Source of the DNA: a bacterium | GTDB taxonomy: Bacteria > Fidelibacterota > Marinisomatia > Marinisomatales > UBA1611 | Assembly: GCA_004321745.1 (NCBI GenBank) | Contig: SGYO01000003.1 | Coordinates: 1 to 64,000, forward strand | DNA: 64,000 bases | Direction of reading: 5' to 3' | Shown: positions 26,759 through 35,625 of the stretch, one piece after another | Layout: every line of letters begins with the position of its first letter | How positions within the stretch are numbered: position 1 is the first letter of the stretch | Translations under genes and position numbers: made by a program | The notes under the pieces: model-generated | What the model saw: only the letters and a program-made list of their open reading frames with translations | Told to the model about the DNA's origin: nothing | The model's database searches: none

Positions 26759-27190
26759 TTACCCTTTAAAATCGACAAAAAGGGTAGATTCAGTTTTAAC
26801 CAAACTGACTTTATCTTCCATATCTAAATCGCTAACTGCTTGCTCAATCATTTTCATTTCATTTTCGTGAATGAATTCATCAGCCCTAGCAATATAAGCA
26901 AGGTTTTTAATTACCTTATAACGATCATCATCAGAAGAAAACATTTCTTTGATTGCACTGAGTGAAGAACCATATTGGTCAAAACGAGAAGCTTCATCGC
27001 CGAGGGCAATAAATTTATCAATAACTTCTTTTTCAACTTGATGATACTCGTCATCTCCCATATCTGGGAGCATAACTTTTACGTTACCACGCATTGCTTC
27101 TTTCTCAGACTCGTCAACATCTCCATCTGCTAAAAAGGAAACACAAACAAATGCATATACTAAGTCGTGACTATTTGTCCAATCTGACAT
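26759..27190 (-). CDS. TerB-like (DjlA N-terminal type) helical acidic protein
   Basis: 143 residues, all helical and acidic, with two TerB/DjlA-N-type acidic helix ends: SFLADGDVDESEKEAM near residue 19 and AYIARADEFIHENEMKMIEQA near residue 98. TerB-like domains bind divalent metal ions and occur in tellurite/stress and membrane-associated complexes; the role here is unknown. A clear GAGG ribosome-binding site (ACGAGGTAATTATG) supports the start. It stands alone on its strand, divergent from the 4-TM membrane protein, and ends in a rho-independent terminator. Confidence 0.7.
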   Translation of the reverse strand: MSDWTNSHDLVYAFVCVSFLADGDVDESEKEAMRGNVKVMLPDMGDDEYHQVEKEVIDKFIALGDEASRFDQYGSSLSAIKEMFSSDDDRYKVIKNLAYIARADEFIHENEMKMIEQAVSDLDMEDKVSLVKTESTLFVDFKG

Positions 27191-27242
27191 AATTACCTCG
27201 TTAGAATTAATTTACACTTAAAGTTCGTAACTACTATTACTA

Positions 27243-27280
27243 CTCTATATTGAGTCTACGAACCTCTAAACTCAATAGAG
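27243..27280. repeat. Imperfect inverted repeat in divergent intergenic region
   Basis: CTCTAT(AT)TGAGT at 27243-27255 and ACTCAATAGAG at 27270-27280 form an 11-bp stem with a two-base bulge and a 14-nt spacer. There is no T-run on either side, so a terminator is unlikely. It lies between the divergent TerB-like and 4-TM genes (27191-27443), and an operator or a 5' leader structure is possible. I see no other recognisable element in this 253-bp gap. Confidence 0.4.
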
Positions 27281-27443
27281 CTATTAGGAAGTTATCAACG
27301 GTTTATGTGAAGAGCAATAAAAACCGATTCCACTCTAATGCATTATATTAAGTAACATATGGATAGAAAGTCTTCTTCAATATTGAAAAACATATATCAA
27401 AATCGTAGCTTCCATTAACAATGTTTTACTACTTTATATAACA

Positions 27444-29246
27444 ATGAACAGTAATATTACAATATTTTTTGCAAATACATTGAATCTGATAAATAAAAGC
27501 AGATCGCTAGCCGCCTTACTAATCGTTTTTTTAGTCATTCTCATAAGCGATTCTTTATTTCATCAGCTTTATCCACAAGTCATTTTATTACTTGAACAAT
27601 TCTTTGATATTAACAAAGAAGCTCATGGCGCTGTAGACCTCACTTTTGCGCCCGAAATATGGGGAGGAGTATTAGCTACAGTTTTAGGTACATTGATAAT
27701 TGTCATTGCAATAGCAGCAGAGTCTACTCCAAAATTGATGGACCTGTTCGTTAGAGATTGGATCAGTCTTATCTTCATATGGTTTTTAATTCTTGCATCT
27801 ATTCATTCAACAATAATTATGTACTATTTTGAACCAATGGATAGGCTATCTAGTGTCATGTTAAATACTTACATTTACCTCCCCCTATCTTCTGTTTTAT
27901 CATTGCCATATATATTTTACATATTACTCTATTCAAAAACAGATAATGTAATTAGAAAACTCTATTCGCTGAATATTGCTGATATAAAAAGGTTAAAGCA
28001 AAAGCCCATACAACTTACAATGAATGATAGTCGAGTTATTGAACATTATCAGCATCAATTAATGTCTACTATAGATCAATTCGATGACCTGCTTGAATAT
28101 ATATCGTTCAAAGAGGCTCAAACAGAAATTATTCGTAGAGTTGGTGATACAGTAAGAGTGTATATGATGAACAAAGATTCCTACGATCCGAAATTTTTTA
28201 CTGCTACAGATACCATCAGAAATAATCCGACATTCAGAACATATGTTGAACACCAATATGAGGATATAGAAGACAGAAAAACATTTTACGAAGTTAAATC
28301 CTTTAAGATGATGGGTAATGCATATATACGAAAAATGGAGAATGGGGAATATGAACTAGCATCACTTATCGCTAATGAGATTAGCTCAATAGGACTTTTA
28401 GCCTTAGAACTCGAACAAGATAATTTAATTACGGATATTAATATAAGATTTAATACTTTTATGAGATTTGCAATAAAGCATGCAGTTAGAAATAATGAAC
28501 CAAGGAATTTATACAATTTAGCATTCCACTATTCTACTCTTTTGCAAGGTTATGTTGATAAAAATAAAATTGATTTGCTAAAAATGGGATACTTTTATTT
28601 CAAATTCTATAGTAATGAAATTTATAAACAGGCAGCTAACAACCCTTCGCTATATTTTATTGTAGATGTTTTAACTGCTGAGCTAAAAAAGATATCTATC
28701 CTCATATCTGAAAAAAATTGGGACCTCGAGCTGCAGGAACATTTATTAAAAGAAATTTTACAGCTTGACAATCCTCCAGACTATCCAAAAGATGATTTAG
28801 ATCAAAGCGTAAATAATGGCGTACGAGTATTACAAATTGGACTAGCTCTTCATTATATAAAAATTAAAAACCTTGATTTTGCAGAGACTATTGTTGCAGA
28901 TGTACTTGATGACCTTGCTTATTTTGACAATCAAACTTATCTGAACTTAATGGAAGGACTATATAATAGAATCAAATTTAGTGGCCCAACATTTTGGGAA
29001 GACACTGATCGAGGAAATACGAATATTTATTATTCTTCAGATAGCGATAAAATTGATGATTTTAAAAAAATGTTGTCTAAACAAATGAAAGGACGTCTCG
29101 AAAAACTTGATCGTGATGTCCAATTCTTAAGATTAGAATTAGATAAATTGAGCTCTAAAGAAGAAACGACGCCTTTAGAAAAAGAAAAAATAATCGAACT
29201 TGAAGAAAAAATAAATACTAGAAGGAAGACGTTTTTTATTAAATGA
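27444..29246 (+). CDS. Membrane protein, four N-terminal TM helices and a large helical cytoplasmic domain
   Basis: Unrecognised family, 600 residues. Hydrophobic segments lie near 22-42, 75-97, 110-130 and 143-165 (IWGGVLATVLGTLIIVIAIAAE, DWISLIFIWFLILAS, YLPLSSVLSLPYIFYILLYS). From about 170 the protein is a long soluble helical region with no P-loop, kinase or nuclease motif, ending in a coiled coil (LEKLDRDVQFLRLELDKLSSKEE). The organisation recalls DUF2254-type predicted membrane proteins, but I cannot confirm that. It is convergent with the cNMP-binding/K+ channel pair (3-nt gap) and divergent from the TerB-like gene. Confidence 0.7.
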   Translation: MNSNITIFFANTLNLINKSRSLAALLIVFLVILISDSLFHQLYPQVILLLEQFFDINKEAHGAVDLTFAPEIWGGVLATVLGTLIIVIAIAAESTPKLMDLFVRDWISLIFIWFLILASIHSTIIMYYFEPMDRLSSVMLNTYIYLPLSSVLSLPYIFYILLYSKTDNVIRKLYSLNIADIKRLKQKPIQLTMNDSRVIEHYQHQLMSTIDQFDDLLEYISFKEAQTEIIRRVGDTVRVYMMNKDSYDPKFFTATDTIRNNPTFRTYVEHQYEDIEDRKTFYEVKSFKMMGNAYIRKMENGEYELASLIANEISSIGLLALELEQDNLITDINIRFNTFMRFAIKHAVRNNEPRNLYNLAFHYSTLLQGYVDKNKIDLLKMGYFYFKFYSNEIYKQAANNPSLYFIVDVLTAELKKISILISEKNWDLELQEHLLKEILQLDNPPDYPKDDLDQSVNNGVRVLQIGLALHYIKIKNLDFAETIVADVLDDLAYFDNQTYLNLMEGLYNRIKFSGPTFWEDTDRGNTNIYYSSDSDKIDDFKKMLSKQMKGRLEKLDRDVQFLRLELDKLSSKEETTPLEKEKIIELEEKINTRRKTFFIK

Positions 29247-29249
29247 AAA

Positions 29250-29813
29250 TTATTTAGTTAAAGCAAAAAAGAATGCCTGAGTCAAATTAGATATATCTTG
29301 AGTTGCAGTTGCTAAGTTATTAACTGCGGACTTTGCTACTTCAAAATATACCGGCCCCCCAATTGAAGGGTTTTTATCTACTATCCTTGAAAAGTCCTCT
29401 AAACTTAAAATTCCATATTTTACATCTGTCATTGCTGTGACATGTGATGTGCGCTTAGCGTCATCAAGGACTAAGGAAAATTCTCCTATACCAAAAGCAG
29501 GAGCCTTTACCACTGATACAGTTGGTTGAGTAATAGGGTCATTTGATGGCGCAGGGTCTGTAGTTTCTAATCTTATTATTGACTTAGTTGACATAGTAAA
29601 CCCGCTAGAAGCTTTAACCATCATATTTTTAGATACTTCAACTTGACCTTGGAAAATTAAAAGCATTGTATCTCCCGCTTCACCTTCTTTAAGCAGCACA
29701 GTTCCAGGAAGACACTTTTCTTCCACTACTGCCTCAGCAATTTGAGAGCAAAATTCTTCTGGAACTTTACTAAAATAATTTATTTTTTGTATTTGACTAG
29801 CACTAACATCCAT
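29250..29813 (-). CDS. Stand-alone cyclic-nucleotide-binding domain protein
   Basis: 187 residues with a Crp/CNBD-type beta-roll: FSKVPEEFCSQIAEAVVEEK at the start, then PGTVLLKEGEAGDTMLLIFQGQVEVSK, and FGIGEFSLVLDDAKRTSHVTAMTDV where the phosphate-binding cassette would lie. The canonical cassette reads FGExAL-x(6-8)-R-x-A. Here it is GIGEFSLVLDDAKRTSHV, with Glu and Arg kept, so nucleotide binding is plausible. There is an insertion of about 30 residues between the two halves. No HTH follows, so it is not a CRP-type transcription factor. It begins 4 nt after the K+ channel stop, which strongly suggests it serves that channel. Confidence 0.78.
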   Translation of the reverse strand: MDVSASQIQKINYFSKVPEEFCSQIAEAVVEEKCLPGTVLLKEGEAGDTMLLIFQGQVEVSKNMMVKASSGFTMSTKSIIRLETTDPAPSNDPITQPTVSVVKAPAFGIGEFSLVLDDAKRTSHVTAMTDVKYGILSLEDFSRIVDKNPSIGGPVYFEVAKSAVNNLATATQDISNLTQAFFFALTK

Positions 29814-29817
29814 ATCT

Positions 29818-31206
29818 TTACCTCAATACTAAAGCTTTATGTTTCCCATCAATAACATATTCATCATCAGGGTTGATCTCAACAATTACATGCTCATCAC
29901 TTGACAACTTTATTCCTGCACCATCAAGCTGTTCTTTAATCATGTCTCTAATAATAGGGCTACCACTCTCACTCATTTGCTCTTCAAGGCTAAATCCAGC
30001 TTTCTTAATTGCATATCCTACCAATAGCCATTTATGTTTGAATTTGTAATATGCTGAAACTTTATTATGCGTTAAGCCAACCAATCCTTTTGGAATCGGT
30101 ACAACCTGAATGCCTTTATCCTGTTTTTCCTGTGTAATAAGTTCATCAAAAAGTTGTGGGACACCTGGATCAGTAACATGCTTGGCTAACATATGCGGAA
30201 TGTGTTCATCAGGAAAAACAATCTCGTTTACATTTGCTCTATGTAAATGAGAAATGTACTCTTCGTCTAAAATATATGCTACAACCTGAATGTCCTCTAG
30301 TATAGATTTCGCAGTAAGAGCTGTTAAAACTGTTTTATCCTCATCAGGCTTTTCGTTTGGAAGCAGTCCAGATTCATCAGGAACTATCATAAATGTACCA
30401 CACTCTTCAATATACGCTTTTTTCAATACTCCTTCTTGAGTAAAATTCTCTGATAGGTGCGTTATATCCAATCGATCAAAACCAGAAATAGCTCTTTTAA
30501 TTATTTCCTCTTCTGTCTCATTAATTAAAATCACAACAGAAGTAGAATCCTCATTTGCCTCAACCAATCTAAGCGCTGATTGCACTGCAGAATTCCAACC
30601 AGCTATGATTAAATGTCCATAAAATTTAGTTTCGTCCAATTTATCATCTCCTTTCAAACGCGCTGCTACTAAAACTGAAGAAACAGCACCTGTAAGCATT
30701 GTAACAATGCCTAGATTTAAAATCATTATAATTATAGTTAAAAATTTTCCTAAATGTGTCTCAGGGCTCACATCACCATACCCTACAGTAGTAAAGGTTA
30801 CTACTGCCCACCAAAAAGTATGAAAAAATGTATCTATCCAGTTCGGCTCACTACCACCAAACATAAAACCATCGCCAACATCATCTTTTACACTTCCACT
30901 AAAAAGAGGATATTCAATAATCGTTAAAATAGTTGTTGCAAAAAATACAGCGCCAAACCCCCAAATAGCATATCTAAATAATTCATTTGATTGGTAATAA
31001 TTTGATAATTTAAAAAAAACAGTTTCATCAGGACCTATTTCAGATTTGCTATTGGCTAAACTTTTCTCATCTTCATCCACCTGAGCTAAAGATTCATCTA
31101 CTAAGGACTGATGAAGCTGATCATACAGAACCTGATTAGCATGTATTTTTTTTTCTATGTCATCAAGAGATGACAAGCTAGCTTCATTTTTTTTATTTAT
31201 ATCCAT
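29818..31206 (-). CDS. MthK-like two-TM potassium channel with cytoplasmic RCK/TrkA domains
   Basis: Cytoplasmic N-terminus of about 75 residues, TM1 (about 79-98), pore helix and selectivity filter TVGYGD (140-145), and TM2 (about 153-175). An RCK N domain follows (KFYGHLIIAGWNSAVQSALRLVE), like MthK's CGWSES start, then a C-terminal TrkA-C-like region. The RCK Rossmann motif is of the MthK type rather than GxGxxG, which fits Ca2+ or ligand gating more than NAD(H). It is in tandem with the CNBD gene. Probably an inner-membrane K+ channel; the gating ligand is unknown. Confidence 0.88.
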   Translation of the reverse strand: MDINKKNEASLSSLDDIEKKIHANQVLYDQLHQSLVDESLAQVDEDEKSLANSKSEIGPDETVFFKLSNYYQSNELFRYAIWGFGAVFFATTILTIIEYPLFSGSVKDDVGDGFMFGGSEPNWIDTFFHTFWWAVVTFTTVGYGDVSPETHLGKFLTIIIMILNLGIVTMLTGAVSSVLVAARLKGDDKLDETKFYGHLIIAGWNSAVQSALRLVEANEDSTSVVILINETEEEIIKRAISGFDRLDITHLSENFTQEGVLKKAYIEECGTFMIVPDESGLLPNEKPDEDKTVLTALTAKSILEDIQVVAYILDEEYISHLHRANVNEIVFPDEHIPHMLAKHVTDPGVPQLFDELITQEKQDKGIQVVPIPKGLVGLTHNKVSAYYKFKHKWLLVGYAIKKAGFSLEEQMSESGSPIIRDMIKEQLDGAGIKLSSDEHVIVEINPDDEYVIDGKHKALVLR

Positions 31207-31260
31207 TAGTCTAAATATATTTATTCTTTATTGCAGAATGAAAGAAAATGTCATTACTCT

Positions 31261-33141
31261 TTACTTAAAATAATTATTGAATGTACTCTCTAACTTTTTA
31301 GAAGAGATAGGCTGTGAAAAACCCATATGAAAAGCTAAAAACCACATCACAAAAATCCCAAAAAATAAAAAAACTAATTGCCATATCCATATTGATGGCA
31401 AATTAAATGGTGCCCAAGTAGCAGGTATGTTTGGATCGGAAAATAAAGTGTTGCCAATCATCGCAAAAGGGCCAAACCCAAATAAGAACCAAAATAGGAC
31501 GAGACAATATGCTAAAGGAACTAATTTTTTCTTTGACTCTGGTACTCCTGCAACTTCAGATAAAAATGCATGCCTTTTTTCTTTATCTAAATTTTTTTGA
31601 TCACTGTCTGGGAAAAAATAAGAAGCAAAGCCTGTAAAAATTATATTAAAAAATATCCCCCACCCTGCAGAGTGTATAGTAAGAGGATAAGCTCCCCACG
31701 GCAGGGGGAATATACTGGACATCTTATCTGTTAAAGTAACAGCCAAAAGTCCAGCAATTAAACCCATAGTAACCCCAGTTTTAGAAATCCATTTACAATA
31801 AAGGTTCCCAAAAAGCGCTGGATACATCTGAAATCCATAAGCTACCGCAAGACCGCCTAACATTACCAAAGCATCTGTGGAAACTATCGCAACAACTAAT
31901 GCTGCAACTGCTACAACAACTACAAATAAACGTCCTATGAATTTTTGTCTATCTTCAGTTACTTCTTCATCAATATAATTTTTATATATGTCTCTAGTTA
32001 TCATTGCACTAAAAGTTGACATATAAGCAGATCCTGTACTTTGCATTGCTGCAAGGGCACAAACAGCTAAAAGCCCAACTACCCATGGTGCTGATTCAGA
32101 CATTAGGTTAATTAACTTTGGTACTAAAGTACTATCCGATATTGTCTCAAAAATTCCATTTAATACTAAGACATCAGCGCCCATCCCTTGAATGATAGTA
32201 AATGTAAACAGAATGATACCTATAACGATTGATGAAGCAACTACTTGCTGCCACCTAAAGGGTTTAGAGGTTTTATTTGCATAGGCCCACATTGAAAATG
32301 CCGGTGAAGACTGTATACCCATTAAAGCAAACATGTATGTCATACACATCATGCCAGTCCAAACACCGCCGACTGCATTTGAACCTGATGAAACAATTTG
32401 AATAGAACCCGGCATCGCCACTCTATTAGAAAAACCTTGTAATGTTAATCGATTAGCACTAATCAAATCATTTTTAACTAGAACGCCAATCCCCTCAGTG
32501 AATAAATTCCATCCACCAATCCATTTTATCGTAATAATTCCAAGTACTATTATACCCAATGCTAACAAAATTGCTTGAGCACAGTCAACATAAGCAACCG
32601 ATTTCAATCCTCCTGAAGCAACATAGATAACTACAACTGTAGATAATAATATCATACCTAAATTAGTTGAAATTAAACCATCAGTAAGAACATTAAATAA
32701 TGCTCCGGAGGCTCGAAGTTGAATACCCAAATATGGGACAGAAAATAGAAATGCAACTAATACTGTTAATACTCTCATTGAACTACCGCCGTAATAATCA
32801 GAATACATTTCTCCTGGAGTCACATAATTATAAACTCTTCCAAGCACCCATTGTCTTCTCAAAAAAAGAACTCCAGTAAATGGTATTGTAAGTGCATAAA
32901 ATGAAGCAAATGCATACGGTAGACCATCTGTAAGTATTTTCCCCGGATGCCCAACAAATGTCCATCCTGAAAAACTAGTTGCAGTTGCTGCAAGTACAAA
33001 TACCCAAGTTCCTATTGATCTACCTGCTACAAAATAATCTTCAGAGGTTTTAGAAGTAATTGCGCCTTTAATCCCCCAAAAAATACAATAGGACCAATAG
33101 AGTCCTACGAACGCCAATAACCAGTATATTTTTGCATCCAT
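31261..33141 (-). CDS. Sodium:solute symporter family protein
   Basis: Inner-membrane secondary transporter of 626 residues with about 13-14 TM helices. SSS-family features include SEDYFVAGRSIGTWVFVLAA near the N-terminus, ATSFSGWTFVGHPG, and VASGGLKSVAYVDCAQAILL (the sodium:solute symporter signature region), then AAMQSTGSAYMSTFSAMITRDIY in the later part. The substrate cannot be assigned from sequence; proline, pantothenate, sugars or carboxylates are all possible in this family. It lies 7 nt downstream of the PepC-like gene, so the two may be co-transcribed, which would fit peptide or amino-acid use. Confidence 0.9.
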   Translation of the reverse strand: MDAKIYWLLAFVGLYWSYCIFWGIKGAITSKTSEDYFVAGRSIGTWVFVLAATATSFSGWTFVGHPGKILTDGLPYAFASFYALTIPFTGVLFLRRQWVLGRVYNYVTPGEMYSDYYGGSSMRVLTVLVAFLFSVPYLGIQLRASGALFNVLTDGLISTNLGMILLSTVVVIYVASGGLKSVAYVDCAQAILLALGIIVLGIITIKWIGGWNLFTEGIGVLVKNDLISANRLTLQGFSNRVAMPGSIQIVSSGSNAVGGVWTGMMCMTYMFALMGIQSSPAFSMWAYANKTSKPFRWQQVVASSIVIGIILFTFTIIQGMGADVLVLNGIFETISDSTLVPKLINLMSESAPWVVGLLAVCALAAMQSTGSAYMSTFSAMITRDIYKNYIDEEVTEDRQKFIGRLFVVVVAVAALVVAIVSTDALVMLGGLAVAYGFQMYPALFGNLYCKWISKTGVTMGLIAGLLAVTLTDKMSSIFPLPWGAYPLTIHSAGWGIFFNIIFTGFASYFFPDSDQKNLDKEKRHAFLSEVAGVPESKKKLVPLAYCLVLFWFLFGFGPFAMIGNTLFSDPNIPATWAPFNLPSIWIWQLVFLFFGIFVMWFLAFHMGFSQPISSKKLESTFNNYFK

Positions 33142-33148
33142 ATTTAAT

Positions 33149-34492
33149 TTACTTTGCTAAAGCGCCCATTGGGTCCCAAGGAGGCAATAATTGAGCTTCC
33201 TCTTTTTCGTATAATTTTACATACTCGTCGTCTAAATATTTTTTATCTACAACAACTTCATATAAAAATTCATCAAACCATTTATCTGACATTATATAAA
33301 ACCCTTTTTCACCATTTCGATCACCCCAACTATTTTCAACTCTCCATTTTACAGGATTACCATTTAAATCTAGGTCAACACCAGTAAAAAGCATAGCATG
33401 TGTCATTTTGCTTTCACCATACTCCAATCGTGTAGCTTTGTCCATTGTAAATTGCGTATCATAAAATAAATCAAAAGCAAATAAATCAGTATCCATTACA
33501 CCATGAGACCGGTGTAGGTATTTACCAACATCACATCCAAACCACACAGGGTCATCATTTTTTATTGATTGAATAGCTGCTTTTTTTAGTATTTCAATTT
33601 TTGTATTTAAATATCTAATTGGTTGGCCTTCAATAACATTTCCAAGATGCTCCACGCTATAAACTTTTTTATAGGATTTATCTGACATCGGACAATTAAT
33701 TAGACAAACTAAGTCACTAAGGTAAATGCCCACATGTTTACTAAAAAAACTTTGAGGAGTTAAATTCTCGAACCGAAGAAAATTTTTCTTCTTATCTCTA
33801 ATTTGCCAAGTAAATTTATTTGGAGGAGCACCTAAATGAATGACTAACATTTTATAAACAATATTTAACATGTCATTTTTCATGTTAAATAAGCCTTGTT
33901 CACTTATTTTACTTTTTAATGCCTCTCTTAATTCTTTTGCAAATTCACGAAGTTTTCTAGTAATCATTCTATTCATTCGCATAGAGCGACTAGATTGATA
34001 AGTTTCAGGCATTTCAGATTTTGGAACAACTCCATATTTATTTATCAGATTCACCCACATATCCCATTGACCACCATCTTGTATCGGGTTTTCTAATAAG
34101 TGCATAATTATGCGACTATTCCAAGAGCTATCAGCAGTACTGATGATACTGTTTAAAAAATAATTTGATTTTTCTAATTTATCCCAAAACATGAAATATG
34201 TTTGAGAAAATTCAAAATTACGAATATTATGCTTCCTTCCAAGATAAACTCTAAAAAGATTCAATCCCGCAAATCCCCAACATCTACCACTCGACTTTTG
34301 ATTAGTTATCTTCATTTCACCAGAAATTGTTTCTGAAAATGAATGGTCTATTTTTCTAAACTCATCCCAGTCCATAGCTAGATCTGTAATCTCGTTATGG
34401 GTTGCAGCATTTCGAGAAAGCTTTAATTTTACGTTGCTATTGCACTCCTCCTGGTAATTATTAATCATTTTTTTTGTAATAGATTTATCCAT
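33149..34492 (-). CDS. pepC: Aminopeptidase C / bleomycin hydrolase (peptidase family C1B)
   Basis: Papain-like cysteine aminopeptidase, cytosolic because there is no signal peptide. The catalytic Cys71 lies in KSSGRCWGFAGLN, the His in KMTHAMLFTGVD and the Asn in WRVENSWGDRNGEKGF. The family's TVxCCLPRI-like core is replaced by its own variant, but length (447) and order match bleomycin hydrolase. It releases N-terminal residues from peptides and often forms hexamers. It is followed on the same strand by a sodium:solute symporter. An exported precursor is excluded by the charged N-terminus. Confidence 0.93.
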   Translation of the reverse strand: MDKSITKKMINNYQEECNSNVKLKLSRNAATHNEITDLAMDWDEFRKIDHSFSETISGEMKITNQKSSGRCWGFAGLNLFRVYLGRKHNIRNFEFSQTYFMFWDKLEKSNYFLNSIISTADSSWNSRIIMHLLENPIQDGGQWDMWVNLINKYGVVPKSEMPETYQSSRSMRMNRMITRKLREFAKELREALKSKISEQGLFNMKNDMLNIVYKMLVIHLGAPPNKFTWQIRDKKKNFLRFENLTPQSFFSKHVGIYLSDLVCLINCPMSDKSYKKVYSVEHLGNVIEGQPIRYLNTKIEILKKAAIQSIKNDDPVWFGCDVGKYLHRSHGVMDTDLFAFDLFYDTQFTMDKATRLEYGESKMTHAMLFTGVDLDLNGNPVKWRVENSWGDRNGEKGFYIMSDKWFDEFLYEVVVDKKYLDDEYVKLYEKEEAQLLPPWDPMGALAK

Positions 34493-34508
34493 AGGTCTTT
34501 TCCCTCAT

Positions 34509-34910
34509 TTAAAAACTAAAAATTGTAACAATACATAAAATAAAATAAATAGTGATATCTGCAGCGCCAGCATAGTCTTTAGCCAAACGCTGTCCAAGCA
34601 ATAATAACAACAAAACAATAGCACTAATGAGCAGACCATAATATATAAAAATCGAATCATGATATGAAAGTTTGTAAAAAATCCCAAAACAACATAAAAA
34701 AGCGGAAGCAATTTCGAATAATGCTAAAAATTTAAGAGATATTGATGTGTAATTTTGAAAAAAGGTTCCTCTAAAGTGATGATTGAAAAACTTCAAATTA
34801 CCTTCCCTATCATTTATTTTATCTATGCTTGATTGAAAAAAAACAATTGAAAAAAATATAGATACTAAAATCTGCGCAATTTCAATGTTATTAAAATTTA
34901 AAATGCTCAT
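34509..34910 (-). CDS. DoxX-like small four-TM membrane protein
   Basis: 133 residues with four hydrophobic helices (about 10-28, 57-80, 85-104, 112-131), compatible with the DoxX/MauE-like fold: ILVSIFFSIVFFQSSIDKI at the first helix, FLALFEIASAFLCCFGIF in the second and AADITIYFILCIVTI at the end. DoxX proteins are linked to redox or thiol stress and quinone pathways in some bacteria; no specific activity can be assigned. It lies 7 nt downstream of plsC and 16 nt upstream of pepC, so it is part of the marR-mutY-plsC-pepC run. Confidence 0.65.
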   Translation of the reverse strand: MSILNFNNIEIAQILVSIFFSIVFFQSSIDKINDREGNLKFFNHHFRGTFFQNYTSISLKFLALFEIASAFLCCFGIFYKLSYHDSIFIYYGLLISAIVLLLLLLGQRLAKDYAGAADITIYFILCIVTIFSF

Positions 34911-34917
34911 TACATAA

Positions 34918-35625
34918 CTAATCTAGGATGGTTTTATACTGATCAAGAGTATAATCTCTTAGCTCTTCAACCGTCATATCTTTATACAATTCTTGACCAA
35001 TTATATCAGCAAAATGAATGTTTATTACACCTGGATTTAGCCTCCAATCCCCAACATTTTTAGCTTTATATGCACCATCAATAATGACTGGGATAATTTT
35101 TACACCTGTGTTTTTTGCAATGTGAAATGCTCCTTTTTTAAAAATTCCTAATTTACCATCTTTTGACCTTGTGCCTTCTGGAGCAATAAGGAAAGATGTC
35201 TTTTCATTTATAATTGCTTTTTCAACAACTTTTAGGCTTGATAAAGCCTTTTTAATATTTGCTCTATTTATAGGAACTATTCCATACGACCTTGCTACTT
35301 GCCCCCAAAGTGGATAACTAAGGTGCTCTTGTTTAGCAACAGCCGTAACATAATGATTCATATATTTACCTAATGCAAAATGGTCGAAGAGAGATTGATG
35401 ATTAATTAAATATAAATACGGGCCTCCTTCTGGATCAGGTGTTAACCCAGTTTTTTTTACTAATTGACCACCTAGAAGGCAAAATAAATAGGACATTGGA
35501 CTTAAGAAATAATGAAAATATTTTTTATTTACAACTATAGTATAGACCAAAAAAATTGGGAATATGACTAATAAATATGCAAACCACAATGGCCATAGAA
35601 TTAATGAAATAATTACTCTAAACAT
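34918..35625 (-). CDS. plsC: 1-acyl-sn-glycerol-3-phosphate acyltransferase (PlsC family)
   Basis: Transfers an acyl chain to lysophosphatidate to make phosphatidate at the inner membrane. Motif I NHQSLFDHF (NHX4D with catalytic His/Asp), the second block with the arginine GIVPINRAN, and motif III APEGTRSKDGKLGIFKKG are in order; two N-terminal hydrophobic helices anchor it. An ATG at 35766 would overlap mutY by 149 nt with non-homologous sequence. The ATG at 35625 gives MFRVIISLILWPLW and an 8-nt overlap, so I chose it (235 residues). It may instead be a paralogue acting on another acceptor. Confidence 0.88.
   Translation of the reverse strand: MFRVIISLILWPLWFAYLLVIFPIFLVYTIVVNKKYFHYFLSPMSYLFCLLGGQLVKKTGLTPDPEGGPYLYLINHQSLFDHFALGKYMNHYVTAVAKQEHLSYPLWGQVARSYGIVPINRANIKKALSSLKVVEKAIINEKTSFLIAPEGTRSKDGKLGIFKKGAFHIAKNTGVKIIPVIIDGAYKAKNVGDWRLNPGVINIHFADIIGQELYKDMTVEELRDYTLDQYKTILD

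Noticed and set aside
29250-29813. CRP/FNR-type transcription regulator
   Set aside because: The cNMP domain is present but there is no helix-turn-helix at the C-terminus.
34505-34711. Second minus-strand frame overlapping the DoxX-like gene
   Set aside because: It overlaps the 133-residue DoxX-like frame in another phase and has no family support; the longer frame has four clean TM helices and fits spacing to both neighbours.
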